Source: an uncultured Alphaproteobacteria bacterium | GTDB lineage: Bacteria > Pseudomonadota > Alphaproteobacteria > HIMB59 | DNA: 64,000 nucleotides | NCBI GenBank assembly: GCA_902619375.1 | Contig: CACNEB010000002.1 | Location: forward strand, 58,693-122,692 | Reading direction: 5' to 3' | Shown here: one piece after another, positions 1 to 9,073 of the stretch | Numbering within the stretch: position 1 is the stretch's first letter | Layout: each line of letters opens with the position of its first letter | Notes under the pieces: model-generated | Databases searched by the model: none | Seen by the model: only the letters and a program-made list of their open reading frames with translations | Told to the model about the DNA's origin: nothing | Translations under genes and position numbers: made by a program

Positions 1-332
1 AGGATGAACTATCTTTATATTTGAATGTTTTTACAGATTATCTTATTAAAACAATATACAAATTAGCTAACTCAACCTCTTCTGGTTCAATAATTTTCAA
101 AGATGTCGACATAAAAGATAATATTTACATAATCAAATCAGAAATTTCTGATAAAAAGTCCTCAGCTAATCTTTATTGGAAAGTAATTGATACAGGTAAG
201 TCTTTTAAGATTATTGATGTAATAGTTGAAAATACCTCTTATTTCGTAACAAAAAAATCAGAGTTTAATAAAATATTGAGAAAAAATAGAGGAAGTTTAA
301 AAGCCTTGGTTAACGAGATTCAAAAAATTTAA
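1..332 (+). CDS. mlaC: MlaC/Ttg2D-like phospholipid-binding ABC transporter auxiliary protein, C-terminal part (truncated by window edge)
   Basis: Frame is open to the window edge upstream of the TTG at 21; contains YWKVIDTGKSFKIIDVIVE...KSEFNKILRKNRGSLKALVNEIQ, typical of the MlaC C-terminus. Confidence 0.7.
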   Translation, partial: DELSLYLNVFTDYLIKTIYKLANSTSSGSIIFKDVDIKDNIYIIKSEISDKKSSANLYWKVIDTGKSFKIIDVIVENTSYFVTKKSEFNKILRKNRGSLKALVNEIQKI

Positions 333-348
333 GGTTAATTCTCAAAAT

Positions 349-425
349 TGGTGGGCCCGGCAGGACTCGAACCTGCGACAACGGCGTTAAGAGCACCGCG
401 TTCTAACCAACTGAACCCCTTAGCC
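349..425 (-). pseudogene. tRNA remnant (att copy): T-arm, anticodon arm and D-arm match the tRNA at 3656-3732, 5' acceptor strand destroyed, anticodon reads CTT
   Basis: Reverse complement ggctaaggggttcagttggttagaacgcggtgctcttaacgccg...cgggcccacca; GGCTAAG cannot pair with CGGGCCC. Confidence 0.85.
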
Positions 426-455
426 TACAAGGCTTTTACATAACACACTCCCTAT

Positions 456-474
456 TTGGCAACGCTGTGGCAAC
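456..474. repeat. Paired TTGGCAACG/GTGGCAACA motifs, 11 bp apart (putative integrase arm-type sites, left end)
   Basis: ttggcaacgctgtggcaac; matching pair with the same spacing at 3571-3590. Confidence 0.6.
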
Positions 475-500
475 ATTCTTAAAAAAGAAAGGATGTTTTT

Positions 501-1451
501 ATGCATATTAGGAAAAGAGGAAAAAAATATTACGTAGTCGTCCAACATAAAACTCAAAGAATACAGAAAAGCTTTGCTGATAAACCTTCCTGTGTTCAAT
601 GGGGAAAAGATATTGAAAAGAAATTAAATCAGTATCGTTCACAATCTATAAATATCAAACTATCTGAACTAATTGATAGATATATAACTGATTTTACTGC
701 ACATAAAAAAGATTGTTTAAATGAGACGAGAAGATGGAGGAAGATTCAAAATGATTATAAATGGCTAGTTAATTTAAGTTTAGCTGATATTGAGTCTCAC
801 CATTTTAATAAATTTAAAAATGAAAGAGTGCATGATGGAAACATAGCTTTTAATAATGATATTACCCTACTCAAGCATTTGTTTAAAAAATGCAATTCTG
901 ATTGGGGATATAATATTCCTAACCCAACTATAAATATTTCCAAAGCTAAGAAAAATCCTTATGGAAGTTTTAGGGAATTATCTAGGAAGGAATATAAATT
1001 ATTATTAAAAAGCAAATATAAGCTATTTTTTCTTATCGGAAGAAATACAGGGATGAGACCATTTTCAGAAATATTAAACCTGAAAATAAATGATTTAGAT
1101 GAATACAATAAATGTTTTTATATTAGACAATCAAAATCAAATAAATCCCGTAGTGTCATTATTTCTGATTTTTTAATTTCTCAGATTAAAAACCATAGAC
1201 CTAATAAATCTACAGAATACTTATGCCCGTTTACAAAAGACGGCATACAGTCATTTTTTAGAAGATTCAAAGAAACAAATAATATTGAGGAATTATCTAT
1301 CTATGATTGCACAAGAAGACAATGTGCAAAAGATGTTGTAAGACGTGGAGTTCCATTACCAGATATAGCAAAAACATTTGGTTGGTCATGGAAAACTGCT
1401 CATGAAATGATTGAATTATATTCGGGAGCAAAGGCTTTGAGAAAATTTTGA
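501..1451 (+). CDS. Tyrosine-type site-specific integrase
   Basis: GMRPFSEILNLKINDLD (Arg I box), RQSKSNKSRSV (Lys), CTRRQCAKDVVRRGVPLPDIAKTFGWSW...IELYSG (box II, Trp, catalytic Tyr); lies next to a tRNA att copy. Confidence 0.85.
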   Translation: MHIRKRGKKYYVVVQHKTQRIQKSFADKPSCVQWGKDIEKKLNQYRSQSINIKLSELIDRYITDFTAHKKDCLNETRRWRKIQNDYKWLVNLSLADIESHHFNKFKNERVHDGNIAFNNDITLLKHLFKKCNSDWGYNIPNPTINISKAKKNPYGSFRELSRKEYKLLLKSKYKLFFLIGRNTGMRPFSEILNLKINDLDEYNKCFYIRQSKSNKSRSVIISDFLISQIKNHRPNKSTEYLCPFTKDGIQSFFRRFKETNNIEELSIYDCTRRQCAKDVVRRGVPLPDIAKTFGWSWKTAHEMIELYSGAKALRKF

Positions 1452-1578
1452 TATTTGATATTTTAATAATTTAATCTTTCAACTAAATTCATCTTAAAAT
1501 CCCTCCAAATTTCTCAAAACTCTAATATGGAAATCTTTGAAATTCTAGTTTAAAAATGAAAAAAAAGGGATTAGGAAT

Positions 1579-1689
1579 ATGAGTTTATTAAAAGCTCTAG
1601 TTAATATCATTAAGGAATGGGTCTTATCTATTAGTCCTTTTTTTTCAATAAATCAAAAATCAATATACCTGATAGGTGGGGGAAGCTAA
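1579..1689 (+). CDS. Possible small ORF (36 aa, MSLLKALVNIIKEWVLSISPFFSINQKSIYLIGGGS) directly upstream of the dehydrogenase gene
   Basis: ATG with AGGA-like sequence upstream; ends just before the likely ATG (1691) of the next gene; not in the ORF track. Confidence 0.25.
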   Translation: MSLLKALVNIIKEWVLSISPFFSINQKSIYLIGGGS

Positions 1690-2701
1690 AATGACAAATT
1701 CAAAAGTCATAGGAGTAATCGGCTTAGGGAATGCCGGATTACCAATCTTAAATAATTTAAATAAAACAAAAAAATATCAATTGATTGCTTATGATATTGA
1801 TGAACATAAACTAAATCTTCTTCCTGAAAATATTACAAGAGCATCTTCTATTAAAGAGTTAGCTCAAAAATGTCATGCCACCATAACTTGTTTGCCAAAA
1901 CCTGAACATGTCTTGCAAGCTGTTGAAGGAAAAGAAGGGTTATTGGAAAATGCCTCACCAGGAATGGTTTGGATTGATACTTCTACTACTGACTTTAAAC
2001 AATCTCAAGAATTAGAAAAAAAAGCATTAACCAATAATGTATCCATGTTAGAAGCTACTTTGACAGGAGGGGTTCATGCATTGCAAAATAATAATATGGT
2101 TAGTTTAGCAGGAGGCAATAAAGAGATTTTTAATGAGTGGAAAGAATTAATACAAGATGCAATTGGTGAGGTTGTTGTGCTTTGTGGAGATATCGGAGCA
2201 GGTGCGATTGCGAAGGTAGTTTCTAACATGCTTGCTTTCACTAATATGGTGGCAGCTTCGGAATGTATGATGATTGCAAAAAAAGCAGGCTTAGACTTAG
2301 AAAACTTTTTTGATGCCATCAGAGTTTCTGCTGGTAATTCATTTGCATGGGAAACAGTTGTGCCACATATTTTTAATCAAAAATATGAAGCGGGGTTCAC
2401 AATGGACTTAGCATGTAAGGATATGAAGTTATGTTATTTATTAGGTGAGCATTTAAAAATTCCATTAGATTTACATATGGAAGTGAAAAAAAAGATGGAG
2501 AAAGCCAAATCTCAATATGGAGATAATGAAGGATGTTATGTATATCCACGAACTCTTGAAGATGAATTAAATGAGCCTTTATCTCTAAATGGATGGGATA
2601 ATTGGGGTTATGACATAGAGGTAGTAGATGGCTCAATAGTTGTTAAACACAAGAATCGACCTGAATCTAAACACCCTCAATACAACACACAGTCACAATA
2701 G
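1676..2701 (+). CDS. NAD(P)-dependent oxidoreductase, 3-hydroxyisobutyrate/beta-hydroxyacid dehydrogenase family (likely start ATG at 1691)
   Basis: GVIGLGNAGLPILNNL Rossmann motif, LEATLTGGVHALQNNNMVSLAGG substrate motif, GAGAIAKVVSNMLAFTNMVAASE catalytic-Lys helix; GGGGGAAG RBS before ATG 1691. Confidence 0.85.
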   Translation: MGEAKMTNSKVIGVIGLGNAGLPILNNLNKTKKYQLIAYDIDEHKLNLLPENITRASSIKELAQKCHATITCLPKPEHVLQAVEGKEGLLENASPGMVWIDTSTTDFKQSQELEKKALTNNVSMLEATLTGGVHALQNNNMVSLAGGNKEIFNEWKELIQDAIGEVVVLCGDIGAGAIAKVVSNMLAFTNMVAASECMMIAKKAGLDLENFFDAIRVSAGNSFAWETVVPHIFNQKYEAGFTMDLACKDMKLCYLLGEHLKIPLDLHMEVKKKMEKAKSQYGDNEGCYVYPRTLEDELNEPLSLNGWDNWGYDIEVVDGSIVVKHKNRPESKHPQYNTQSQ

Positions 2702-2827
2702 AAAGCAGATGATAAATAAATGAGACAAAAAATGGAGCTGAACCTAACAGATTATCTTTTGCTTTTTAAAAAATCGTGATTAGATTTTTTTAAATGAGTA
2801 ATTTTACTAGTAAATTTGCCACACTAG

Positions 2828-2962
2828 ATGTCTACAGAAAGATATGGGGATTGGTTTGAAACAAGAGAAATCGATGACCTTAGTAGATATGAAAAAAATT
2901 TCATTAAACAGAATAAAGGTTATTACAAATTCATAGAGTCAATAAAGAAACTAGATAAATGA
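2828..2962 (+). CDS. Small hypothetical protein (44 aa), overlapping the next ORF by ATGA
   Basis: MSTERYGDWFETREIDDLSRYEKNFIKQNKGYYKFIESIKKLDK; TGA stop overlaps the ATG at 2959; not in the ORF track. Confidence 0.5.
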   Translation: MSTERYGDWFETREIDDLSRYEKNFIKQNKGYYKFIESIKKLDK

Positions 2963-3537
2963 AAACCCTCTTAGCTCTATTGTTATTAATCCCATTTAAT
3001 TTATCTGCAGAAAAGTCAGAGCGAGAGTATTTTGATAAATGGTTTTATGAATATGAAATAGATGATTTTACAGATGTTAAATCACATCTAGTCGAAAACA
3101 GAGCTATGCCTGGTGGGGATAAATTTCTAATTTATTTTAGAGAGCCTTCTGCCATGACAATAAATATAGTATTAAGAAGCAAAACTTGTTACGAAAAATC
3201 AAAACGAAAAGAAATTCCTGTTTTGTTCAGAGTAGATAAAAAAGATGTAATGACTTTCTATATGTATCCAAAAGATGATAACAAAGTTAATGATAGAACA
3301 GATTTGATTTTAGTTCCTAATCATAAAAAAAATCCTGAATTATTTGATATTTTAATGTTTTTATTTGATTTAGCAGATGGTAATAGTTTAAAAGTAAGAG
3401 TTGATGACCCTATATGTAATTATAGGCATGATACAGAGTTTTCTCTTAAGGGGTTTCTGAAAGCCTTCGAGCCAATTTTTGAAATACAATTAAAACAAGC
3501 TAAAGAAGAAATAGATAAAAGAGAAAGTGACTCTTAA
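2959..3537 (+). CDS. Hypothetical secreted protein with signal peptide
   Basis: N-terminal MKTLLALLLLIPFNLSA signal-like segment; no family recognised. Confidence 0.6.
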   Translation: MKTLLALLLLIPFNLSAEKSEREYFDKWFYEYEIDDFTDVKSHLVENRAMPGGDKFLIYFREPSAMTINIVLRSKTCYEKSKRKEIPVLFRVDKKDVMTFYMYPKDDNKVNDRTDLILVPNHKKNPELFDILMFLFDLADGNSLKVRVDDPICNYRHDTEFSLKGFLKAFEPIFEIQLKQAKEEIDKRESDS

Positions 3538-3570
3538 AATATTGAAAAACCTCTTAGCTCTAACTGATTT

Positions 3571-3590
3571 TTGGCAACGATTTGGCAACG
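3571..3590. repeat. Paired TTGGCAACG motifs, 11 bp apart (putative integrase arm-type sites, right end)
   Basis: ttggcaacgatttggcaacg, same period as the pair at 456-474. Confidence 0.6.
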
Positions 3591-3655
3591 CAAATAGTTT
3601 TTTTAATCAAAACGGATATTATGCGTTAAAAAAATTTATTGATATTTAAGGACTT

Positions 3656-3732
3656 TGGTGGGCCCGGCAGGACTCGAACCTGCGACAACGGCGTTATGAG
3701 CACCGCGTTCTAACCAACTGAACTACAGGCCC
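3656..3732 (-). tRNA. tRNA with CAT anticodon (tRNA-Ile2 or elongator tRNA-Met), CCA encoded
   Basis: Full cloverleaf GGGCCTG-TA-GTTC-AGTTGGTTA-GAAC-G-CGGTG-CTCATAA-CGCCG-TTGTC-GCAGG-TTCGAGT-CCTGC-CGGGCCC-ACCA; C4-G69 and C5-G68 favour Ile2. Confidence 0.9.
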
Positions 3733-3797
3733 ATGATTAGAGGTGTTACTATTATAATCTTATAAAAAAAAAACAAGAAATTAAATTGATGATAATT

Positions 3798-5849
3798 TTA
3801 GGAGTCCATAAATGACTTAAGCTTTTTAGACCTTATAGGATGCTTTAATTTTCTTAGAGCTTTAGCCTCAATTTGTCTAATTCTTTCTCTAGTCACACTG
3901 AATTGCTGACCAACTTCCTCTAGTGTGTGATCAGATGACATCCCAATACCAAATCTCATCCTCAAAACTCTCTCCTCTCTTGGAGTAAGAGTTGAAAGTA
4001 TTTTAGTTGTTGTTTCTCTAAGGTTTAATTGCATAACAGCGTCTTCAGGTATTACAGCATTTTTATCCTCTATAAAGTCGCCAAGAAAACTATCATCATC
4101 ATCACCAATTGGTGTTTCTAGACTTACTGGCTCTTTTGCAATTTTTAAAACTTTTCTAACTTTTTCAATAGGCATTTTTAACCTTAAAGATAGCTCTTCA
4201 GGAGTAGGTTCTCTTCCTAGCTCAAGTATTAATTGTCTACTTGATCTTACAATTTTATTTATAGTTTCAATCATATGAACTGGAATACGAATAGTTCGTG
4301 CTTGATCAGCTATAGATCTAGTAATGGCTTGTCTTATCCACCAAGTTGCATAAGTTGAAAACTTATAACCTCTTCTATACTCGAATTTATCTACTGCTTT
4401 CATTAAGCCTATATTACCCTCTTGAATAAGATCTAAAAACTGTAAACCTCTATTTGTGTACTTTTTTGCAATAGATATTACTAAACGTAAATTTGCTTCA
4501 ATCATTTCTTTTTTTGCTTGATTAGCAGTTCTTTGACCTGATTGTATTTCTCTGACTTTTTCTTTAAATTCAATTGTATTTTGATTTGCTATTTTAGATA
4601 AACTCAAAACTTCTTTATAAATGCTTTTCAATTTCTCACCATTCTTTTGAAAAAAGGCTTTGAATAACTCATCCTTGGAGATCATGTGTTTTTGATAGAG
4701 AGTATAAGTATCCTTAAGATTGTGATGTTTTAAAAATAAATCTCTGCTAATTTTATTATTAGTAGCTAAAGTAAGTAAAGACACCTCTTTTGATTGTATT
4801 TCTTTATTAATTGAATAAAGGTAGGAAATTATTTCCTCAAGTTTATACGGTTTAATTTTAATTTCATTAAAATAATTAAGTATTTCATCTTGGTATTTTT
4901 TCAGCTCTTTAAGAGATTTCGTGTCTGATATTTTTGTAATATTTTTATTTTTTTTTATTTTGGTTATTTTATCGGATAATACAAGAACTCTATCAAGTTT
5001 TTTTAAGATTTCGGGTTTATAAAATTCTTCTATTATTGATATAGAGAAACTCTCATTTTCGATATCCTCTTCATTTGATGTCTCTTGAAGTTTTTCTTTA
5101 TCAACTTCTATACCCTGTTCTTTCATAAGTTGTTGTTTTTCTTTTAAAAGAACTTTCTTTTTATCGTTAATAATTTTTTGGATCTCTTTTCTTTTAGTTG
5201 AATTAGAGTAAGGGTCATTATCTTCATTAAAGTATTCATCAAAATCGACAATCTCTCTGAGATTAATTTCATTTTTTCTAACTTGCTCAATCCATTTTTT
5301 TAAAATATCTATTGATGCAGGACATTCTAAAATTGAATTCATCATTCTATCTAAACCAGACTCTATTCTCTTTGCAATTGCAATTTCACCCTCTCTTGAA
5401 AGCAACTCGACATTGCCCATTTCTTTGAGATACATTCGAACAGGGTCATCGCTTTTTACACCAGTAGATTTTTCTTCTTCTTCTGACTCTTCTTTCGTTG
5501 AAGATATCTCTGATTCTATTGGGGAGGTATAAGCTTTAAATAATTTAAAAAGTTCTTCATCAAGATTTTCAATATAATTTAAAAAATCACTGACAGTAAT
5601 GATAGAATCCTCAATTTTAGAGTAAGACTTTATGTATGTCTTTGCTTTTGCTACTAAGTCTTTGTCAAATTCTTTCGTAATTAAGGCAATAAGTTGATTT
5701 TCATTTTCTTTATATATTAACTCCAGCGGATTATCTTTACTAACTAATTGTTTTTTTGATTTTTGTGTCTTAGGTTTTTTTTTTAAAGTAACTCTTTTTT
5801 TTACTTTATTCTTATGTGTATTTTTTTTTAAAGCTTTTTTTTTTACCAT
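3798..5849 (-). CDS. rpoD: RNA polymerase sigma factor RpoD (sigma-70)
   Basis: [60 protein letters not shown] and region 4 [30 protein letters not shown]. Confidence 0.98.
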   Translation of the reverse strand: MVKKKALKKNTHKNKVKKRVTLKKKPKTQKSKKQLVSKDNPLELIYKENENQLIALITKEFDKDLVAKAKTYIKSYSKIEDSIITVSDFLNYIENLDEELFKLFKAYTSPIESEISSTKEESEEEEKSTGVKSDDPVRMYLKEMGNVELLSREGEIAIAKRIESGLDRMMNSILECPASIDILKKWIEQVRKNEINLREIVDFDEYFNEDNDPYSNSTKRKEIQKIINDKKKVLLKEKQQLMKEQGIEVDKEKLQETSNEEDIENESFSISIIEEFYKPEILKKLDRVLVLSDKITKIKKNKNITKISDTKSLKELKKYQDEILNYFNEIKIKPYKLEEIISYLYSINKEIQSKEVSLLTLATNNKISRDLFLKHHNLKDTYTLYQKHMISKDELFKAFFQKNGEKLKSIYKEVLSLSKIANQNTIEFKEKVREIQSGQRTANQAKKEMIEANLRLVISIAKKYTNRGLQFLDLIQEGNIGLMKAVDKFEYRRGYKFSTYATWWIRQAITRSIADQARTIRIPVHMIETINKIVRSSRQLILELGREPTPEELSLRLKMPIEKVRKVLKIAKEPVSLETPIGDDDDSFLGDFIEDKNAVIPEDAVMQLNLRETTTKILSTLTPREERVLRMRFGIGMSSDHTLEEVGQQFSVTRERIRQIEAKALRKLKHPIRSKKLKSFMDS

Positions 5850-5851
5850 TA

Positions 5852-7435
5852 TTAACTATTTATAAAACTAATTGTTTTTTCGATTTCATTATATGGATCT
5901 CCGTTAAATTTATTTGACACAAATCTACAAAGCCTTCGAACTTCATTAGAAAATAGTAAATTTTTTGTAAAATTCAATCCCTTAGAGTCTAATTCCTCAT
6001 AAATTTGAATAGTTGTTGATTTGAATAGAGTTTTTTTGATTATCAAATCACGAATTTCTTTAAATTTACCATCAAATTTAGCAGTTGCTATCAAATCATA
6101 AACCCTCTCCCTATGCGATTGGTTTTCAATATAAAAAATAATAAGCGCAGCAGAGAATTTTGATTTTAAATCAAATCTTAGTTCTAGTTTTTGATTATTT
6201 GAATTTGAGTTATTTTTCACATTTGTCTGATTTAAACTTATTTTATTAAAATGATTAGTTAAAATCTTTTTTAGATCAGTATTTGATATGTTATTTAGTA
6301 AACTTTTTAAAACTTTAGACCCTTTAAACTGACTATCGACATCATTACTTTTAAGGAACTTTTCTAAATATTTTTCTATTAATTCTTCAATTGATAATGG
6401 TTGGTCAATGAGTTTGCTTAGTTTGTCAGACATATTTGACTCTATTAACTGATCTGGATCAAAATTTTTTGGCAAAAGTACAAATTTTATTCCAAGCTCA
6501 AAATTTATATCGGCTAATAGATTATTCATCAGTCTTATAGTGGCATTTCTTCCAGCAATATCTCCATCAAGACATACTATTATTTCAAATCCTTTCTTTG
6601 TTATTTCAATTAATTTCTGATGATTTATTGACGTGCCAAGAGGAGCTAAACAGTTTGAAAAACCACTTTGTTCTAATTTAATAACGTCAAAATACCCCTC
6701 TACTATTATTATTTTTTTATTATTTTGTTTATTAAGTATATTTTCATTAAATAGTATTTGTTTTTTTTTAAAAATTTTAGTTTCAGCTGTATTAATATAT
6801 TTTGGTAAGCTATCATCTATTACTCTTCCTCCAAATCCTAAGGTTTTATTTTGCATATTAATTATTGGGACCATTATTCTATTAGAAAAAAATAATTTAG
6901 TATTGTTAGATCTACTAAAAACCCCTGCTGCTACTAAGTTATTGACTTCAAAATTATTTAAGAGTTTTTTTTGAAGTTCAAATGAATTTACTGATGATCC
7001 TAACTCAAACTTATGAATAGTTTCTATATTAAACTTTCTTTTTTTAAGTAAATAATCTAAGTGTTTTTTAGAATTTAATAAATTCTTATAAAATAATTCT
7101 TTTGTTAAAGAATTAATTTCATAGATAATGTTGTTTAATTTTGATGATTTATAACTTATTTCAATACCAGCCTTATCTGCTAGTTCATACAGAGCATCCT
7201 TAAAGCTATATCCTTTAACTTTTATTAAAAAATCAATTACATTGCCATGTTCTCCGGTGCTAAAACAATGGAATATTTTTTTTTCCTCATTTACTGAAAA
7301 AGAAGGAGTTTTTTCTTTTTTAAAAGGACTTAAACCAAAATAATTACTGCCTTTTTTCTTTAAAGGCACAGTAGAGTTTATTATCTCAACAATAGAGGTA
7401 CTGTTTATAACTTCCTTAATATTATCATCTGTCAT
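5852..7435 (-). CDS. dnaG: DNA primase
   Basis: [37 protein letters not shown] zinc/core region, [14 protein letters not shown] and CLDGDIAG; directly upstream of rpoD. Confidence 0.95.
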   Translation of the reverse strand: MTDDNIKEVINSTSIVEIINSTVPLKKKGSNYFGLSPFKKEKTPSFSVNEEKKIFHCFSTGEHGNVIDFLIKVKGYSFKDALYELADKAGIEISYKSSKLNNIIYEINSLTKELFYKNLLNSKKHLDYLLKKRKFNIETIHKFELGSSVNSFELQKKLLNNFEVNNLVAAGVFSRSNNTKLFFSNRIMVPIINMQNKTLGFGGRVIDDSLPKYINTAETKIFKKKQILFNENILNKQNNKKIIIVEGYFDVIKLEQSGFSNCLAPLGTSINHQKLIEITKKGFEIIVCLDGDIAGRNATIRLMNNLLADINFELGIKFVLLPKNFDPDQLIESNMSDKLSKLIDQPLSIEELIEKYLEKFLKSNDVDSQFKGSKVLKSLLNNISNTDLKKILTNHFNKISLNQTNVKNNSNSNNQKLELRFDLKSKFSAALIIFYIENQSHRERVYDLIATAKFDGKFKEIRDLIIKKTLFKSTTIQIYEELDSKGLNFTKNLLFSNEVRRLCRFVSNKFNGDPYNEIEKTISFINS

Positions 7436-7890
7436 TCTTTGAAAATATTTTTGATAATTTTTGAAGCTAAATTCATATCAATTTTATTATTATAGTTTTG
7501 TTTAAGAAAACCCATTATTTTTCCAAAGTCTTTATTTTCTAGGTTATTTTCATTTATGTGATTTGATATAATTTCAGTAGTATTTTTCTCATCCATCATC
7601 GCCGGGAGAAAATCATTAAGGTAATTTATATCAAATTCCAAGTCCTCTATTCTAACTTGATCCTTAGCTTTTGTTGCGAAATCTAAGGACTCTTTTTTTT
7701 GCTTTAGTTGGGTCTTAACAATTTTGATTATATTCTCATCAGATAATTTAAGCACATCTCTATCTAGATTCTCTTTAATTAGAAAATTTTTTAACTCAGA
7801 ATAGACATACCTTGCTATTGAAAGTTTTTTCTTATCTCCGCCTTTTAAAGCACTTTTAACGTCATCAGAAATTTTTTTTGCCAAACTCAT
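7432..7890 (-). CDS. yqeY: GatB/YqeY domain-containing protein
   Basis: Size, KKESLDFATKAKDQVRIEDLEFDINYLNDFLP and GKIMGFLKQNYNNKIDMNLASKIIKNI; usual rpoD-dnaG-yqeY context. Confidence 0.88.
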   Translation of the reverse strand: MSLAKKISDDVKSALKGGDKKKLSIARYVYSELKNFLIKENLDRDVLKLSDENIIKIVKTQLKQKKESLDFATKAKDQVRIEDLEFDINYLNDFLPAMMDEKNTTEIISNHINENNLENKDFGKIMGFLKQNYNNKIDMNLASKIIKNIFKE

Positions 7891-7933
7891 TTGAAATTCC
7901 TCTCATATAATATACTAATACACATGATTTAAT

Positions 7934-9073
7934 ATGACCGTATTAGATAATAAAACTAAGCTTAATTATCAAATCGGTTATTTAATTTATAACAAAAAAT
8001 ATATTTTCAAAGGTAAGTTTCTATCAAAAGATCAATTTAAGATAGCAGAAATTTGCTTCAATACTAGTATGACGGGGTATCAGGAAATATTAACTGATCC
8101 CTCATATAAATCTCAATTTATAAATTTTACATTTCCATTAATTGGTATTGTTGGGTGTAATAATGAAGATTACGAGTCATGGAAAATACATGCATCTGGT
8201 TTAATATGTAATGAATTATTTGAAATAAGTTCTAATTGGAGATCACAAACAAATTTTACAAATTGGATCACAAGTCAAAATTCTTGTGCTTTTTTTGATA
8301 TAGATACAAGGGCCGTAACTAAAATTGTAAGAAATTTTGGACCAAAAAATATAATGCTATGTTCTGAGGAATATTTTGAAAACAAAGGAATAGAGCAAAT
8401 CTGTAAACAAATAGATCAAAGTCTTTCTTTAGAAGAGAATGATGTAATCAAAGATTTTACATCTGAACTGAACATAGAAAAACAAGAAATAGGTAAAAAA
8501 AAGTACTTAATAGCTTTTTTAAATTTTGGAGCAAAAGACAATATTAAGAAAAACTTATACTCTAGAAATTGTAAGATTGAGGAATTTGATATGAATTTTA
8601 AAGCTGAAGATATTATTAATAAGAATTTTGATGGTTTTTTTTTAAGTAATGGCCCAGGTGATCCAAAAAAAATATATGAAAATATAAAGCCTGAATTAAA
8701 TAAATTACTAAATAAAAAAATACCTACTTTTGGTATATGCCTAGGTCATCAAATATTGAGTTTAGCATTTAATGCCTCCACTGCTCGAATGGAAAAAGGC
8801 CATCGAGGTGGTAATCACCCAGTAAAAAACTTGGAAACAAACAAAGTTGAAATTACATCTCAAAATCACGGTTTTGTAGTTTTAGATGAAAATTTTCCCT
8901 CAAATCTTCAAATAACACATAAATCATTGTTTGATAAAACTATTGATGGCATGAGAGCAAATGATCAACCTTTGTTTTCTGTTCAATATCATCCAGAGTC
9001 TAGCCCTGGGCCACATGACAGCAGATATCTTTTCGATGAATTTATAAATTTAATGGAAAAGAATGCCGGCTAG
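7934..9073 (+). CDS. carA: Carbamoyl-phosphate synthase small subunit
   Basis: [55 protein letters not shown]. Confidence 0.97.
   Translation: MTVLDNKTKLNYQIGYLIYNKKYIFKGKFLSKDQFKIAEICFNTSMTGYQEILTDPSYKSQFINFTFPLIGIVGCNNEDYESWKIHASGLICNELFEISSNWRSQTNFTNWITSQNSCAFFDIDTRAVTKIVRNFGPKNIMLCSEEYFENKGIEQICKQIDQSLSLEENDVIKDFTSELNIEKQEIGKKKYLIAFLNFGAKDNIKKNLYSRNCKIEEFDMNFKAEDIINKNFDGFFLSNGPGDPKKIYENIKPELNKLLNKKIPTFGICLGHQILSLAFNASTARMEKGHRGGNHPVKNLETNKVEITSQNHGFVVLDENFPSNLQITHKSLFDKTIDGMRANDQPLFSVQYHPESSPGPHDSRYLFDEFINLMEKNAG

Larger units (their letters stand above)
348..3723. mobile_element. Mini integrative element inserted in a tRNA(CAT) gene; bounded by 69-bp direct repeats 348-416 and 3655-3723
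   Basis: tRNA-derived direct repeats (68/69 identical by eye) flank a tyrosine integrase and accessory ORFs; paired TGGCAAC motifs sit just inside both ends. Confidence 0.85.

Noticed and set aside
349-425. Functional tRNA-Lys(CTT)
   Set aside because: Arms and the CTT anticodon look valid, but the 5' acceptor strand GGCTAAG does not pair with CGGGCCC; best explained as an integration remnant.
2074-2636. Antisense ORFs opposite the dehydrogenase (and similar ones at 6633, 10295, 11987, 13341, 17147, 23118, 23660, 26512, 26764, 29417, 30654, 40580, 41985, 46002, 46368, 50913, 55005, 56496, 62634)
   Set aside because: All lie inside confidently identified genes, lack family signatures and look like chance open frames.
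2768-2790. AAAAAATC-gtgatta-GATTTTTT hairpin as an intrinsic terminator
   Set aside because: The stem is almost entirely A/T with one G-C pair; in a genome this AT-rich it is too weak to call.
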